A stretch of DNA of 64,000 bases. Origin: Paeniroseomonas aquatica (lineage in GTDB: Bacteria; Pseudomonadota; Alphaproteobacteria; Acetobacterales; Acetobacteraceae). Of the stretch, positions 1 through 8,470 are shown in pieces (position 1 is the stretch's first letter; each line of letters opens with the position of its first letter). The DNA lies in contig NZ_JAUFPN010000183.1 of assembly GCF_030409335.1 (NCBI RefSeq), forward strand, positions 1 through 64,000, read 5' to 3'. A program made the position numbers and the translations under genes. The notes beneath the pieces were generated by a model. It saw only the letters and a list, made by a program, of their open reading frames with translations. It was not told where the DNA came from and made no database searches.

Positions 1-12
1 GCACCATGCCCG

Positions 13-1374
13 TCAGCCTTCGCGCATAATCCAGGTTAGATGCTCTAAGTGACCTTGACGGCGGACATCAGAGCGTTGCAACGCGGCTTCGGCCTCCAAG
101 GTGGAGACACGCGCCGTGGGTTGATAGTTGAAGCCGCCATGACGGCCAAATGACTCAATCCCCCAGTCTTTAAGCACTTTGATGGCTTTCAATGCCTCCA
201 GGTCCGCCCGCCCTCGATAAATCGGGTAGGCGTTCTCGAGAAATTGGTGTCCCTCAAGAATGAGATCGCCGGTGAAAAGCCGATTAGCGGTCACGTGGTT
301 CCGAAAATCCTGCTCGGCATCGGCGACTATGCCATTAATATGAGTGGAAATTACTTCGACAGCAAAATATTCTCGATTACCTGCACGCCCATAGAAATCC
401 GAGTAGACTGTCAAGCGCTTCCAGGCGCCCTCGTAAGAAAAATTATAGAGTATCGATTCGGCGAAGCCACGGTCGCCGGAAAAGCTAAAATACAAAGTGA
501 GCAGTGTAATCGTCTGCAAGTTGTCTGATGTTGGTAGACCGCAGAGGCCTTCGATCTTCGGGATCGGGATCGTTGAAATGACGCGATCGGCCAGGATGGC
601 TCCATCGTCCAGGCTGAGGCAGAAACCATCGCTGCGTCGTTCGAGGCGCTGCATCCTGGCACTTGTGACAATGGTTGCTCCGCGTGCGGCCAGTTGCGCA
701 GCGGCGATCCCATAGAGTTTGCCGAAGCCCTCGCGTGGACGGGCAAGCTGACGGTTGGATGGCAGGGGGGACGGCTTGGACCGTACGAGGCGCGCCAGAA
801 CGGCTCGGAGCGAGCTGTGTTCGCTGATCCAGCCCATTCTTTTCCGGGCAAGTTCTATGCCGATTTGATCGGAGGGGACGCCGTAGAACCGCGTCATGTA
901 GGAGTCGAGTCCGGATCTCTGCAGGAGTCGATCACCGATCCAGTATTGGGCGAATTCCTTGGCGTTCCTCATGGTGCGCCTGAAGAGCCGCGCATACAAC
1001 ACCGACCCGAGTATTCTCGAGATCTCGACGGGCCCCGCTGCCAGGATGTCATCCTTCACTGAGATCGGGTAGTCGGTGACGATCCCCTGCGGGATCAACC
1101 TGCTCCAGCTTGGCTCGATCGGGACATAATGCTCCAGCAGTTCGGGGAAATGCTGCAGCAGTGGCGAATCATCCTGAAAAATAAGGCTTCCGATATCGAA
1201 TGTGTAATCGCCCGAAGACCAGTCGATGTGATTGCCGCCGACGTGGGCATATTCTTCGACAATGATCACGCGGCAACAGCCTTGATTCAACAACACGGAG
1301 GCCGATACCAATCCGGAAATCCCCGCGCCCAGCACAATCGCATCGCATCTGTTTGTCGCAGCAGTTGCAGACAC
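13..1374 (-). CDS. FAD-dependent oxidoreductase (amine oxidase / UDP-galactopyranose mutase-like)
   Basis: 453 aa. The N-terminus has a dinucleotide-binding fold: GAGISG at residues 16-21, an acidic pair at 40-41 closing the second strand, and a GG at 46-47. FDIGS at 59-63 is typical of the FAD-binding amine-oxidase/protoporphyrinogen-oxidase/UDP-galactopyranose-mutase superfamily. The substrate cannot be read from sequence. Next to an acyltransferase remnant and a flippase, a role in sugar or polysaccharide modification is an inference. The start is GTG at 1374, chosen because a GGGAAGGA-like ribosome site lies about 9 nt upstream (1383-1390) and no ATG lies nearby. The gene is visibly less GC-rich than the genes right of 3 kb, which suggests transfer. 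It is complete at its C-terminus (TGA at 13-15). Confidence 0.72.
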   Translation of the reverse strand: MSATAATNRCDAIVLGAGISGLVSASVLLNQGCCRVIIVEEYAHVGGNHIDWSSGDYTFDIGSLIFQDDSPLLQHFPELLEHYVPIEPSWSRLIPQGIVTDYPISVKDDILAAGPVEISRILGSVLYARLFRRTMRNAKEFAQYWIGDRLLQRSGLDSYMTRFYGVPSDQIGIELARKRMGWISEHSSLRAVLARLVRSKPSPLPSNRQLARPREGFGKLYGIAAAQLAARGATIVTSARMQRLERRSDGFCLSLDDGAILADRVISTIPIPKIEGLCGLPTSDNLQTITLLTLYFSFSGDRGFAESILYNFSYEGAWKRLTVYSDFYGRAGNREYFAVEVISTHINGIVADAEQDFRNHVTANRLFTGDLILEGHQFLENAYPIYRGRADLEALKAIKVLKDWGIESFGRHGGFNYQPTARVSTLEAEAALQRSDVRRQGHLEHLTWIMREG

Positions 1375-1814
1375 GGGCGCAGATCCTTCCCTAATGGAGA
1401 CCGGTTCGGTCGAATGACGTTCCTGCCTGCCGCCCCAAAGGAACAGCCAGCAGGCTTGCCGAGTTTTTGAGGCTAAGGAAGTGCCTGCCTACGATGTTAC
1501 TGCCTGTCCTGCATCTCGGCTGGCCATCCGTATGGATATCCGCGCGCCATACCCAGCACCCTGGTGCAGCCCGGCTTGACGGGCTTGCTGTGGCCTGCCG
1601 TGCAGGATGGTCACGATCATGTCCTATACATGGTACAGTAAGAACTGATACAGAAAACTTCGGACGCAGCGATGCCCCTTAACTTCTAAAGCGAAAACTG
1701 CACAACGTCTACACTTTTAGGTGGCATAATCCACGCCTTGCAGCCAGCAAGGCGTTGAACGGCACGGCCTACGAGTGGGTCACCACTACCCTTTGGTCCG
1801 GACAAATACAAATC
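1375..1814. other. intergenic region, lower GC
   Basis: About 440 nt between the divergent FAD oxidoreductase and the broken acyltransferase. It holds no convincing gene: the short open frames here lack ribosome sites and recognisable sequence. The only clear structure is a perfect 9-bp inverted repeat, ACGCCTTGC (1733-1741) and GCAAGGCGT (1747-1755), around a 5-nt loop. Promoters for both flanking genes presumably lie here, but I could not assign them. Confidence 0.5.
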
Positions 1815-2857
1815 ATGATAGTGCATGCCCGATATGAAATATTGGATGGTTTAAGAGGCGTTGCCGCCGTCGGGGTCATGCTTTTCCACCTATCAATAAT
1901 CGGTCTTCCGCTCGCGCAACACGGTTATTTGGCCGTGGATTTCTTCTTTATCTTGAGTGGCTTTGTGATGGCCCACGCCTATGAGGCCAAGCTGACAACC
2001 ATGAGATTTACCGCGTTTCTTCAGTTGAGGCTGATCAGGGTCCTACCGCTGAGCATATTTGGGCTTTTATTTGGAAGCCTGTATTTCGTCTTAAGGAATG
2101 CCTCGCAGAACTCTTCGATGTATAGTTTTGGTGATATCCTGTCCGGAACGCTGTTCAACGCTCTGCTTCTGCCAAAGCCCTGGATGACTCCGGCACCCAC
2201 GGATACGATCTTTCCCTCCAATACGCCTCTCTGGTCTTTGTCTCTCGAGATGCTGGTCAATATTTTCTGGGCTCGCTCCCTTTTCAATGCCCGATCACAC
2301 ACCTTGGTTTTATCATGCTCTGTTCGGCAGCGGCGTTTGCGTTTTTCACCTTCTTTCATGGCACGGCCGACCTTGGAGCCACCTGGCCGACATACCTCGG
2401 CGGTCTGTCCAGGGCGGTGTTTGGATTTCTTGCCGGGATCATGATATGGCGCCACCGCGCCCTGACCGATAAACCTGCCCCATATGCCATACTGCCCATC
2501 CTGGCACTAATTGGCATCCTATTCGCACCGGACCTGAGCCCGCTTTTCGATATCCTTGCCGTGGTCGTCGTATTTCCGGCGATCGTGTTCTTTGCATCCT
2601 GCTCCGATCATGAGTTCAAAAGTTAAGGTTTCAGTTTTCTGGGCAACATCTCCTTTCCGCTTTATGTGGTGCATGTTCCGTTGCTGATGTTCGCAGCCGG
2701 CCTGGCGAAGCTGTTCGACATCGGCAACCACGTCACCATGATATCCGCGCTCGTGGTGCTGACCTGCATCGTCAGCGCATTCGTCCTGGATCGGTACTAC
2801 GATCGCCCGTTGCGCAGATACCTGACCGGAAGGTGGTTGCAGTCCGGCAGGTCGTGA
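1815..2857 (+). pseudogene. acyltransferase 3 family (OafA/YrhL-like), broken
   Basis: Starts MIVHARYEILDGLRGVAAVG with FH at residues 24-25, the N-terminal motif and catalytic His region of membrane O-acyltransferases of family 3, followed by DFFFILSGF. The reading frame holds to about 2270 (PLWSLSLEML). Homology then continues in the frame of 2315-2626 (hydrophobic helices, FLAGIMIW), so a frameshift lies at about 2270-2315. In that second frame a TAA at 2624-2626 interrupts the gene, but the protein resumes directly in the same frame (FLGNISFPLYVVHVPLL, a conserved segment of the family) and ends at 2857. Two independent lesions make a pseudogene likely. The intact protein would have about ten membrane segments and would acetylate an envelope sugar. 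The start could also be TTG at 1755; the ATG at 1815 lacks a clear ribosome site. Confidence 0.78.
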
Positions 2858-3093
2858 TGCGCTTCAAAGGCGCCATCCGGCCTGATCCGCCATGCGGATC
2901 GCCGGTGCCGCTCAGCCAGCCGCGGCCGGGGGCGATCGGGCGCTTCGTCCCGCGCCGCCGTCTCACAGAGGATTTTTCGAACCCCGACCGCACGCGGCCC
3001 GCAGTCCGCCGCCCCATGATATGAGGGCGGCGCCAGGCCCGCCGACGGGCCCTGACTGAGCCATCGTCAGTGCCGTCACACCCGGGAGTTTGG
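2858..3093. other. intergenic region, GC transition
   Basis: About 235 nt between the broken acyltransferase and the flippase. Base composition shifts here from the lower-GC left edge to the GC-rich body of the window. I see no gene, and no repeat or tRNA that would mark an insertion boundary. Confidence 0.4.
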
Positions 3094-4509
3094 ATGCTAA
3101 CCGTCAAGACCGTCAGAGGCGCAATGTTCCTTGCGCTGTCGCGCCTGATCGGCCGGCTCATCGACTTTCTCACGCTGCTCGTCCTCGCCAGGCTTCTCAC
3201 CCCCGCCGACTTCGGCATTGCCGCCCTGGCCATGACGCTCGTCGCCACCATCGACATGGTGCTGGAAGTCCCGGTCACCCAGGCGCTCATACGGCTCAAG
3301 CACATCGACAAGTCGCACCTCGATACCGGCTTCACCATCGGCATCCTGCGGAGCTGCCTCCTGACGACGGTCATCCTCGCCCTGGCCTGGCCCTTTGCGA
3401 TGCTCAACGGCGACCCGCACCTCGCCCTGATCGTGGCGTTCATGGCGGCCGGGCCGGCCGTGCGCGGCTTGGTCAGCCCGACCATGACCCACTTCCTGCG
3501 GGATCTCCGGTACTCCCAAACCGTGATCATCGAGGTATCCGGCAAGCTCTTCGGTATGACGGCGGCGATACTCGTCGTCCTGAACGGCGGCATGTACTGG
3601 GCCATTGTGGCGAATTATTTGGTGACCTCGGTCGCGGCCGTCGGCATTTCCTACATCGTCTCGCCCTACCGACCGGCCATCAGCCTCGCCCGGCTGTCAG
3701 ACTTCTCCGGCTTTGTCGGCTGGCTCAGCCTGTCGCAGACCGTCGCTGCGCTGAACTGGCAGGGCGACCGGTTCCTGGTCGGCGTCCTCGCCGGCAAGGA
3801 ATGGCTCGGCCGCTATGCGATCGCCAACGACCTGGCCGTCCTGCCGACGCAAAGCCTGATCGGTCCCGCCATGCAGCCGGTCATGGCCGCCTTCGCCAGG
3901 ATCAATGCGGAGCCCGAGCGGCTGCGGCTCGCCTTCGTCAAGACCATGCGCTTCACGATGATGATCTCGACGCCCGCCTGCATTGGCATCGCGCTCACCG
4001 CCGACCTGCTGATCGAAACCCTGCTCGGGCCGAACTGGCAGGAAGCGGCGCCGCTGCTGCGCCTCCTGGTGCTGTCGGTGATGCCGGTCCCCTACTACCA
4101 GTGCCTCTATTCCCTCGGCCTGGCCCTGAACCGGACCAAGACGATCTTCCGCCTGAACCTCATCGATCTCGGCCTGAAGGGCCTGCTGCTGCCGGTCGGA
4201 TTCTTCCTCGCCGCGGTCCCGGGGGCCTGCGTGGCCAGGATCCTCGTCTCCACAAGCATGGTCTGCTGCAACGCCCTGGTGGTGCGCCGCCTCCTTGGTC
4301 TCGGCATCCGGCAGCAGCTGCGGAGCCTCTGGAAGATCGCGGTGGCGATCACCGCCATGATCGTCGGTGTCATCCTCCTGCGCTACGCCCTCCGCCCGGC
4401 CGGGCTGCCGGCACTCGCCGAACTGCTGACGGTCTCGGCCGCGGGCGCGGCGCTCTATGGCGCGACGCTGGCACTGCTCGGGGAACGCTTCCGGCTCAAC
4501 GCGCTGTAG
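3094..4509 (+). CDS. oligosaccharide flippase family protein (Wzx/MOP superfamily)
   Basis: 471 aa, almost entirely hydrophobic, with about 12 predicted membrane helices and small hydrophilic loops. The N-terminal pattern (AMFLALSRLIGRLIDFLTLLVLARLLTPADFG, seen at residues 10-42) is characteristic of polysaccharide flippases of the MOP superfamily, which move lipid-linked oligosaccharide repeat units across the inner membrane. The ATG at 3094 is preferred over the GTG at 3070 because GGGAG (3083-3087) sits 6 nt upstream. It lies close to other polysaccharide genes (sugar aminotransferase, acyltransferase remnant) in the same orientation but separated by over 100 nt, so these need not form one operon. 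The exported glycan cannot be predicted. Confidence 0.85.
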   Translation: MLTVKTVRGAMFLALSRLIGRLIDFLTLLVLARLLTPADFGIAALAMTLVATIDMVLEVPVTQALIRLKHIDKSHLDTGFTIGILRSCLLTTVILALAWPFAMLNGDPHLALIVAFMAAGPAVRGLVSPTMTHFLRDLRYSQTVIIEVSGKLFGMTAAILVVLNGGMYWAIVANYLVTSVAAVGISYIVSPYRPAISLARLSDFSGFVGWLSLSQTVAALNWQGDRFLVGVLAGKEWLGRYAIANDLAVLPTQSLIGPAMQPVMAAFARINAEPERLRLAFVKTMRFTMMISTPACIGIALTADLLIETLLGPNWQEAAPLLRLLVLSVMPVPYYQCLYSLGLALNRTKTIFRLNLIDLGLKGLLLPVGFFLAAVPGACVARILVSTSMVCCNALVVRRLLGLGIRQQLRSLWKIAVAITAMIVGVILLRYALRPAGLPALAELLTVSAAGAALYGATLALLGERFRLNAL

Positions 4510-4581
4510 CGCATCTCCGCCGACCGGCGCCCCGGGGTGCCACCGGCCTCCCGCCCACGGCCGACCGTCATGCCACCGTGG

Positions 4582-4610
4582 TTGAAATTAGGATATTTTT
4601 CCTCTACACT
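4582..4610 (+). promoter_or_regulatory. near-consensus sigma-70-type promoter
   Basis: TTGAAA at 4582-4587 and TACACT at 4605-4610 are separated by exactly 17 nt in an A/T-rich patch that stands out from the GC-rich surroundings. Transcription would start near 4617, about 23 nt before the start codon of the transposase-head protein at 4640. It is the best-defined promoter I could see in the window. Confidence 0.6.
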
Positions 4611-4639
4611 CCGCCCCCCCGGCCGCGGACACCCCACCC

Positions 4640-5335
4640 ATGCCCATCCTCCCCGCCACCTTCCCAACCCGCGCCGACCTCATCCACCGCATCTCCCTCG
4701 CCCCCCTGACCAACCTCACCACCCCCACCCCCTGGGCGCCCCTCACCGACGCTGAATGGGACCACATCGCGCCCTTCCTGGCCGCCATGAACTGCGGCCT
4801 CAGCCTCTCCCGCCGCCCCGGCCGCCCGCCGGAGGACACCCGCGCCCGGCTCGACGCCATCTTCCGCGCCGTCACCCTGAAGCACCCGAAGGGCGGCCGC
4901 GGCTGCTGGTCCCAGCTCCCGGAAGGGCACGGCAAGCCGGATACCGTCAGCCGCACCTATCGCCGCTGGGCCCATGCCGACCTCTGGGCCCGCCTGCTGG
5001 TCGAGGTCGCCTGCCCCACCGCCGCCCCCGTCCTGCGGCGCCTCACCTATCTGGTCTGCTGCGCCTACCGCCGCGCCATCCGCCTCATGGGCACGCTCCG
5101 CGCCATCCTGCTGGCCCGCCGCGCCGGGCTGCATTCGGCCCTGCCCGGTCCGAGCTGCCTGCTGCCGGACCCGGATTTGTCCGAACACCTCTGGCCCCTC
5201 GTCCCTGCCATCCTCGACCGCGTCGTCGCCGAGCCCGGCTGGCGCCCGCCGCCCGGGGCGCTGCGCGGCCTGGCGGCGCTGCACCGCTTCGCCGCCGGCC
5301 GCCGCCGCCTCAGCCGCTGGATGGAGCCGGCCTGA
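4640..5335 (+). CDS. DUF4096 (IS5-type transposase N-terminal) domain protein, no catalytic domain
   Basis: 231 aa. Residues about 33-120 match the DNA-binding head of IS5-family transposases (DUF4096): PLTDAEWDHIAPFL, then GRPPEDTRARLDAIFRAV, a W-x-QLPE motif and GKPDTVSRTYRRW. Instead of the DDE nuclease, the remaining roughly 110 residues are a helical, Arg/Leu/Pro-rich tail with no transposase motif. No terminal inverted repeats or target duplications are apparent. It carries its own promoter (4582-4610) and host-like codon use, which points to a domesticated DNA-binding protein rather than a dying insertion sequence. No ribosome site is obvious before the ATG at 4640. Function unknown; a role as a DNA-binding regulator is inference. 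Confidence 0.65.
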   Translation: MPILPATFPTRADLIHRISLAPLTNLTTPTPWAPLTDAEWDHIAPFLAAMNCGLSLSRRPGRPPEDTRARLDAIFRAVTLKHPKGGRGCWSQLPEGHGKPDTVSRTYRRWAHADLWARLLVEVACPTAAPVLRRLTYLVCCAYRRAIRLMGTLRAILLARRAGLHSALPGPSCLLPDPDLSEHLWPLVPAILDRVVAEPGWRPPPGALRGLAALHRFAAGRRRLSRWMEPA

Positions 5336-5400
5336 GCGATGTTGCAGCGCGAAACCCCGCTTGATTTTGCCCGCAGGCCGCTTGCGCCTAGAACCGCGCG

Positions 5401-6564
5401 ATGAACGCACCGCGCCCCATCGCCTTCTTCGACATGAAGGCCCAGCAGTCCCTCATCCGGGCCGAGATCGACGCCGGCATCGCCCGCATCCTCGACCACG
5501 GCCGCTTCATCCAGGGGCCGGAGGTGGATGCGCTGGAAGAACGGCTGGCCGCCTTCTGCGGCGCCAGGCACGCCGTCGGCGTCTCCTCCGGCACCGATGC
5601 GCTGCAGATCGCCATGATGGCGGAGGGCATCGGCCCGGGCGACGCCGTCTTCCTGCCGGCCTTCACCTACACGGCGACGGCCGAGGTCCCCCTCGTCCTC
5701 GGCGCCACGCCGATCTTCGTCGACGTCGATCCCGGCAGCTACAACATCGACCTCGCCGACCTCGAGCGCCGGCTGGCGCTGGTGCAGCGGGAAGGCCGCC
5801 TCCGCCCCCGCGCCGTCATCGGCGTCGACCTCTACGGCCTGCCCGCCGACTGGCCGGCGATCGAGGCGCTCTGCGCGAAGCACGGCATGTTCGCGCTCGA
5901 CGACGCCGCCCAGGCCTTCGGCGGGGCGCTGGGCAACCGCCGCCTCGGCACCCATGGCCATGCGACGGCCTGCAGCTTCTACCCGACCAAGACGCTGGGC
6001 TGCTACGGCGACGGCGGCGCCATCGTCACCGACGACCCGGCCCGCGCCGAGCTGTACCGCTCGCTCCGCACGCACGGAGAGGGCAAGACCCGCTACGAGG
6101 TCCAGCGCACCGGCATGAACGGCCGCCTGGACAGCATCCAGGCCGCCATCCTGCTGGCCAAGCTGCCGCTGCTGGAGGGGGAGCTGAAGGCCCGCGCCCG
6201 GGCCGCCGCCTGGTACGAGGCGGCGCTCGCCGGCCACCTCCGCACCCCGCAGGTGGCCGAGGGCGCGACCAGCGCCTGGGGCATCTACACCATCGCCCTG
6301 CCCGATGCCGCCACCCGCGGCCGCGTCCAGGCCGCCATGCAGGCCGCCGGGGTGCCGGGCGCGATCTACTACCCGAAGCCGCTGCACCACCAGCCCGCCT
6401 ATGCCGCCGCCCATGCCGGCGGCATCGCCGGCGGCCCGCCGCCGCTGCCGGTCTCGGAACGGCTCTGCGACCAGGTGCTGTCGCTGCCGATGCACCCCTA
6501 CCTCGGCGAGGCGGATGTCGCCCGGGTCGCCGCCGCGGTGCTGGCCGGGCTGTCATCGCCGTGA
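5401..6564 (+). CDS. DegT/DnrJ/EryC1/StrS family PLP-dependent sugar aminotransferase
   Basis: 387 aa, normal length for the family. The PLP-binding lysine is K197 in SFYPTKTLGCYGDGG. The LDDAAQAFG motif (166-174) supplies the Asp and Gln that hold the cofactor, and SSGTDAL (62-68) binds the phosphate. The N-terminus (IAFFDMKAQQ) is typical of WbpE/WlbC-type enzymes, which aminate a 3-keto (or 4-keto) nucleotide sugar on the way to a di-amino sugar of O-antigen or another glycan. The exact sugar is not determinable. It lies 65 nt downstream of the DUF4096 gene on the same strand and near a flippase, consistent with envelope glycan synthesis. Confidence 0.88.
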   Translation: MNAPRPIAFFDMKAQQSLIRAEIDAGIARILDHGRFIQGPEVDALEERLAAFCGARHAVGVSSGTDALQIAMMAEGIGPGDAVFLPAFTYTATAEVPLVLGATPIFVDVDPGSYNIDLADLERRLALVQREGRLRPRAVIGVDLYGLPADWPAIEALCAKHGMFALDDAAQAFGGALGNRRLGTHGHATACSFYPTKTLGCYGDGGAIVTDDPARAELYRSLRTHGEGKTRYEVQRTGMNGRLDSIQAAILLAKLPLLEGELKARARAAAWYEAALAGHLRTPQVAEGATSAWGIYTIALPDAATRGRVQAAMQAAGVPGAIYYPKPLHHQPAYAAAHAGGIAGGPPPLPVSERLCDQVLSLPMHPYLGEADVARVAAAVLAGLSSP

Positions 6565-6624
6565 TCGCCGTGGTTCGCTCTTGAACCCGGGGGCCACGGC
6601 GCGCTTCCATGGCCGCTTCGGGTC

Positions 6625-7374
6625 ATGGAGGCTCCAGGCGTGCCGCAGCCCCTTCGCCACCGCCGCCGCCCCCTCCTCGCCGCGGCCGCGGCGGCCCTCG
6701 CCGCCGGCCCGGCCCGCGCCGCCGGGGAGCCGGTCGATGTCCTGCTGGTGCTCGCCGTCGACGTCTCCCGCTCGGTCGACGAGGACGAGGCGCGGCTGCA
6801 ACGGGAGGGCTATCGCAGCGCCGTCGCCGACCCGGCGGTGGTCGAGGCGATTCGCGGCGGCATGATCGGCGCGGTGGGCCTCGCCTATGTCGAATGGGCC
6901 GGCGCGGAGTACCAGCGCTTGGTCCTGCCCTGGCTTCGCATCGCCGGCGCCGCGGATGCCGCGGCCTGGGCGGAGCGGCTGGCCGAGGCGCCGCGCGCCT
7001 CGCTCTCCTGGACCTCGATCTCGGGGGCGCTCGACTTCTCGCTGAAGGTCCTGGCCGACGCCCCCTTCGAGGCGACGCGCCGGGTCATCGACGTCTCGGG
7101 CGACGGGGTGAACAACAGCGGCGGCCCGGTGGATATCGCCCGCGACCGCGTGGTGGCCGAGGGCATCACCATCAACGGCCTGCCCATCGTGAACGACCGC
7201 CCGACCTACGGCCGCATGCCCAGCGTACCGCTCGACGACTACTACCGGGACAACGTCATCGGCGGCCCCGGCGCCTTCGTCATCGTCGCCGAGGATTTCC
7301 TCAGCTTCGGCCTGGCGGTGAAGCGCAAGCTGATCCGCGAGATCGCCGGGATGCCGGGGCCGGCGGCCGGATGA
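6625..7374 (+). CDS. exported DUF1194 domain protein (VWA-like)
   Basis: 249 aa. An Arg-rich start is followed by an Ala-rich hydrophobic segment and a likely signal-peptidase site near residue 32. The mature part opens with VDVLLVLAVDVSRSVDEDEARLQREGY, the hallmark of DUF1194. The D-x-S-x-S arrangement in VDVSRSVD resembles the metal-binding site of von Willebrand factor A domains, and DVSGDGVNN further on matches the second VWA metal motif. The protein is probably periplasmic and its function is unknown. Its stop codon (7372-7374) abuts the stop codon of the convergent DUF3775 gene with no intervening base. Confidence 0.8.
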   Translation: MEAPGVPQPLRHRRRPLLAAAAAALAAGPARAAGEPVDVLLVLAVDVSRSVDEDEARLQREGYRSAVADPAVVEAIRGGMIGAVGLAYVEWAGAEYQRLVLPWLRIAGAADAAAWAERLAEAPRASLSWTSISGALDFSLKVLADAPFEATRRVIDVSGDGVNNSGGPVDIARDRVVAEGITINGLPIVNDRPTYGRMPSVPLDDYYRDNVIGGPGAFVIVAEDFLSFGLAVKRKLIREIAGMPGPAAG

Positions 7375-7797
7375 CTAGCGCTCGACATCCTCGATCGACA
7401 GCCCGAAGGCCGCCACGCCCTCGGCCAGCATGTCGCCGAGCATGTCCATGCCGACCAGGTACTGCCCGGTGCCACCGCCCTCGTTGCGCTCATGCGCCAG
7501 GCGCAGCGCCTCGTCCCATTCGTCCGGCGTGTAGTCGCCCCGTCCCGTCCAGGCGAGCGCAATCAGCGCGGCCTGCTCGTCCTGGTTCAGCCCCTCGATG
7601 AAGGCGACCAGGGTTTCCTCGGTCATGTCGTCCGGGTCGTCCTGGAGCAGCGCGGCCTCGCTGTCGTCGTCCTCGTCGAGCTGCTCCGGGTCGCCTTCCT
7701 CCAGGCCCTGGATGGCCCGGGCATGGTCCACGATGGTGGCCACGGTCTCCAGGCTGATGCCCAGATCGACATCATCGTCGTCGGTCAGTGGTGCCAT
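7375..7797 (-). CDS. DUF3775 domain-containing protein
   Basis: 140 aa, strongly acidic and soluble. The middle carries an Asp/Glu-rich stretch. The C-terminal half (LVAFIEGLNQDEQAALIALAWTGRGDYTPDEWDEA, residues about 63-100, then LLGDMLAEGVAAFG-like) is the conserved core of DUF3775. The family has no known function. It is transcribed toward the DUF1194 gene, and the two stop codons are directly adjacent, so any terminator must lie inside a coding region. Confidence 0.8.
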   Translation of the reverse strand: MAPLTDDDDVDLGISLETVATIVDHARAIQGLEEGDPEQLDEDDDSEAALLQDDPDDMTEETLVAFIEGLNQDEQAALIALAWTGRGDYTPDEWDEALRLAHERNEGGGTGQYLVGMDMLGDMLAEGVAAFGLSIEDVER

Positions 7798-8031
7798 GGC
7801 CTCGTGCTCCCCCTACAGCCGGCCGCGGATTCAGGCGGCTTGCGGCACTCTAACCCATCGGCCGCGCCGCGCATAAGCCACCGGAACGGCACGGGTTCCC
7901 CGCCCGACCGCCGGTCCGGACCGCGCATCCCAGGCCCGTGACACACGGCAGTGGCATGGAACACCCCATTCGCATCGACGTTCGCTGCAGACGGCATCTT
8001 CAGACTTCCCCCCAATGAAAGGCCGCAAGCT

Positions 8032-8409
8032 ATGGATTTTCATCGCGGAAATTGGTTTTGCCGAACCCTCGGCGCGGTCGGCCTCGCCCTCGGCGTGGCG
8101 CTCCCCGCCGGCGCCGGCGAGCCTCAGCTGGACGTCCAGGCCCCCGCCCTGGTCGCCCCGAGTTTCGGCTGCGGCGCGGCGCCCACCACGGCGGCGCTGT
8201 TCAATACGGTTGCCGCCCACCGGCCGACGGCCCAGCGCCGCGCGCGGCGCCAGCACGCCGGGGCCGCGCGACGGGCCCCGCCTGCCCCCCCGCAGGCGGA
8301 TCCGCAGCCGAGCCTCAGCCAGGCCTATTTCACCTGCTCCAGCACGCCGCTGATCGCCGTGCCGGTGGGCACGGGCTGGCTGGCGGTCGGGCCGCTCCGC
8401 CGCAGCTGA
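8032..8409 (+). CDS. small exported protein of unknown function
   Basis: 125 aa. Residues 1-29 look like a signal peptide (hydrophobic LGAVGLALGVALPAGAG ending at an AGA site). The mature part holds two isolated Cys residues, an Arg/Ala-rich middle and SLSQAYFTCSSTPLIAVPVG. The start at 8032 gives a clean signal peptide; an in-frame ATG at 7951 would add an unlikely leader. I do not recognise the family. Because GC-rich DNA produces spurious open frames, reality depends mainly on the signal peptide. Confidence 0.4.
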   Translation: MDFHRGNWFCRTLGAVGLALGVALPAGAGEPQLDVQAPALVAPSFGCGAAPTTAALFNTVAAHRPTAQRRARRQHAGAARRAPPAPPQADPQPSLSQAYFTCSSTPLIAVPVGTGWLAVGPLRRS

Positions 8410-8470
8410 GGCGGCCGGTACCGCACCGGCGCGGTCCGCGCCATGCTGGCGGACCCAGAGAGGCCGCTGC

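Noticed and set aside
1467-1682. 71-codon open frame in the left intergenic region
   Set aside because: No ribosome site, no recognised motif, and atypical composition for a protein.
1733-1755. 9-bp inverted repeat considered as an attachment or recombination site
   Set aside because: No matching copy, integrase or tRNA gene; more likely a chance hairpin or terminator.
4510-5400. Considered as an intact insertion sequence
   Set aside because: Only the transposase head domain is present and no terminal repeats or target duplications were seen.
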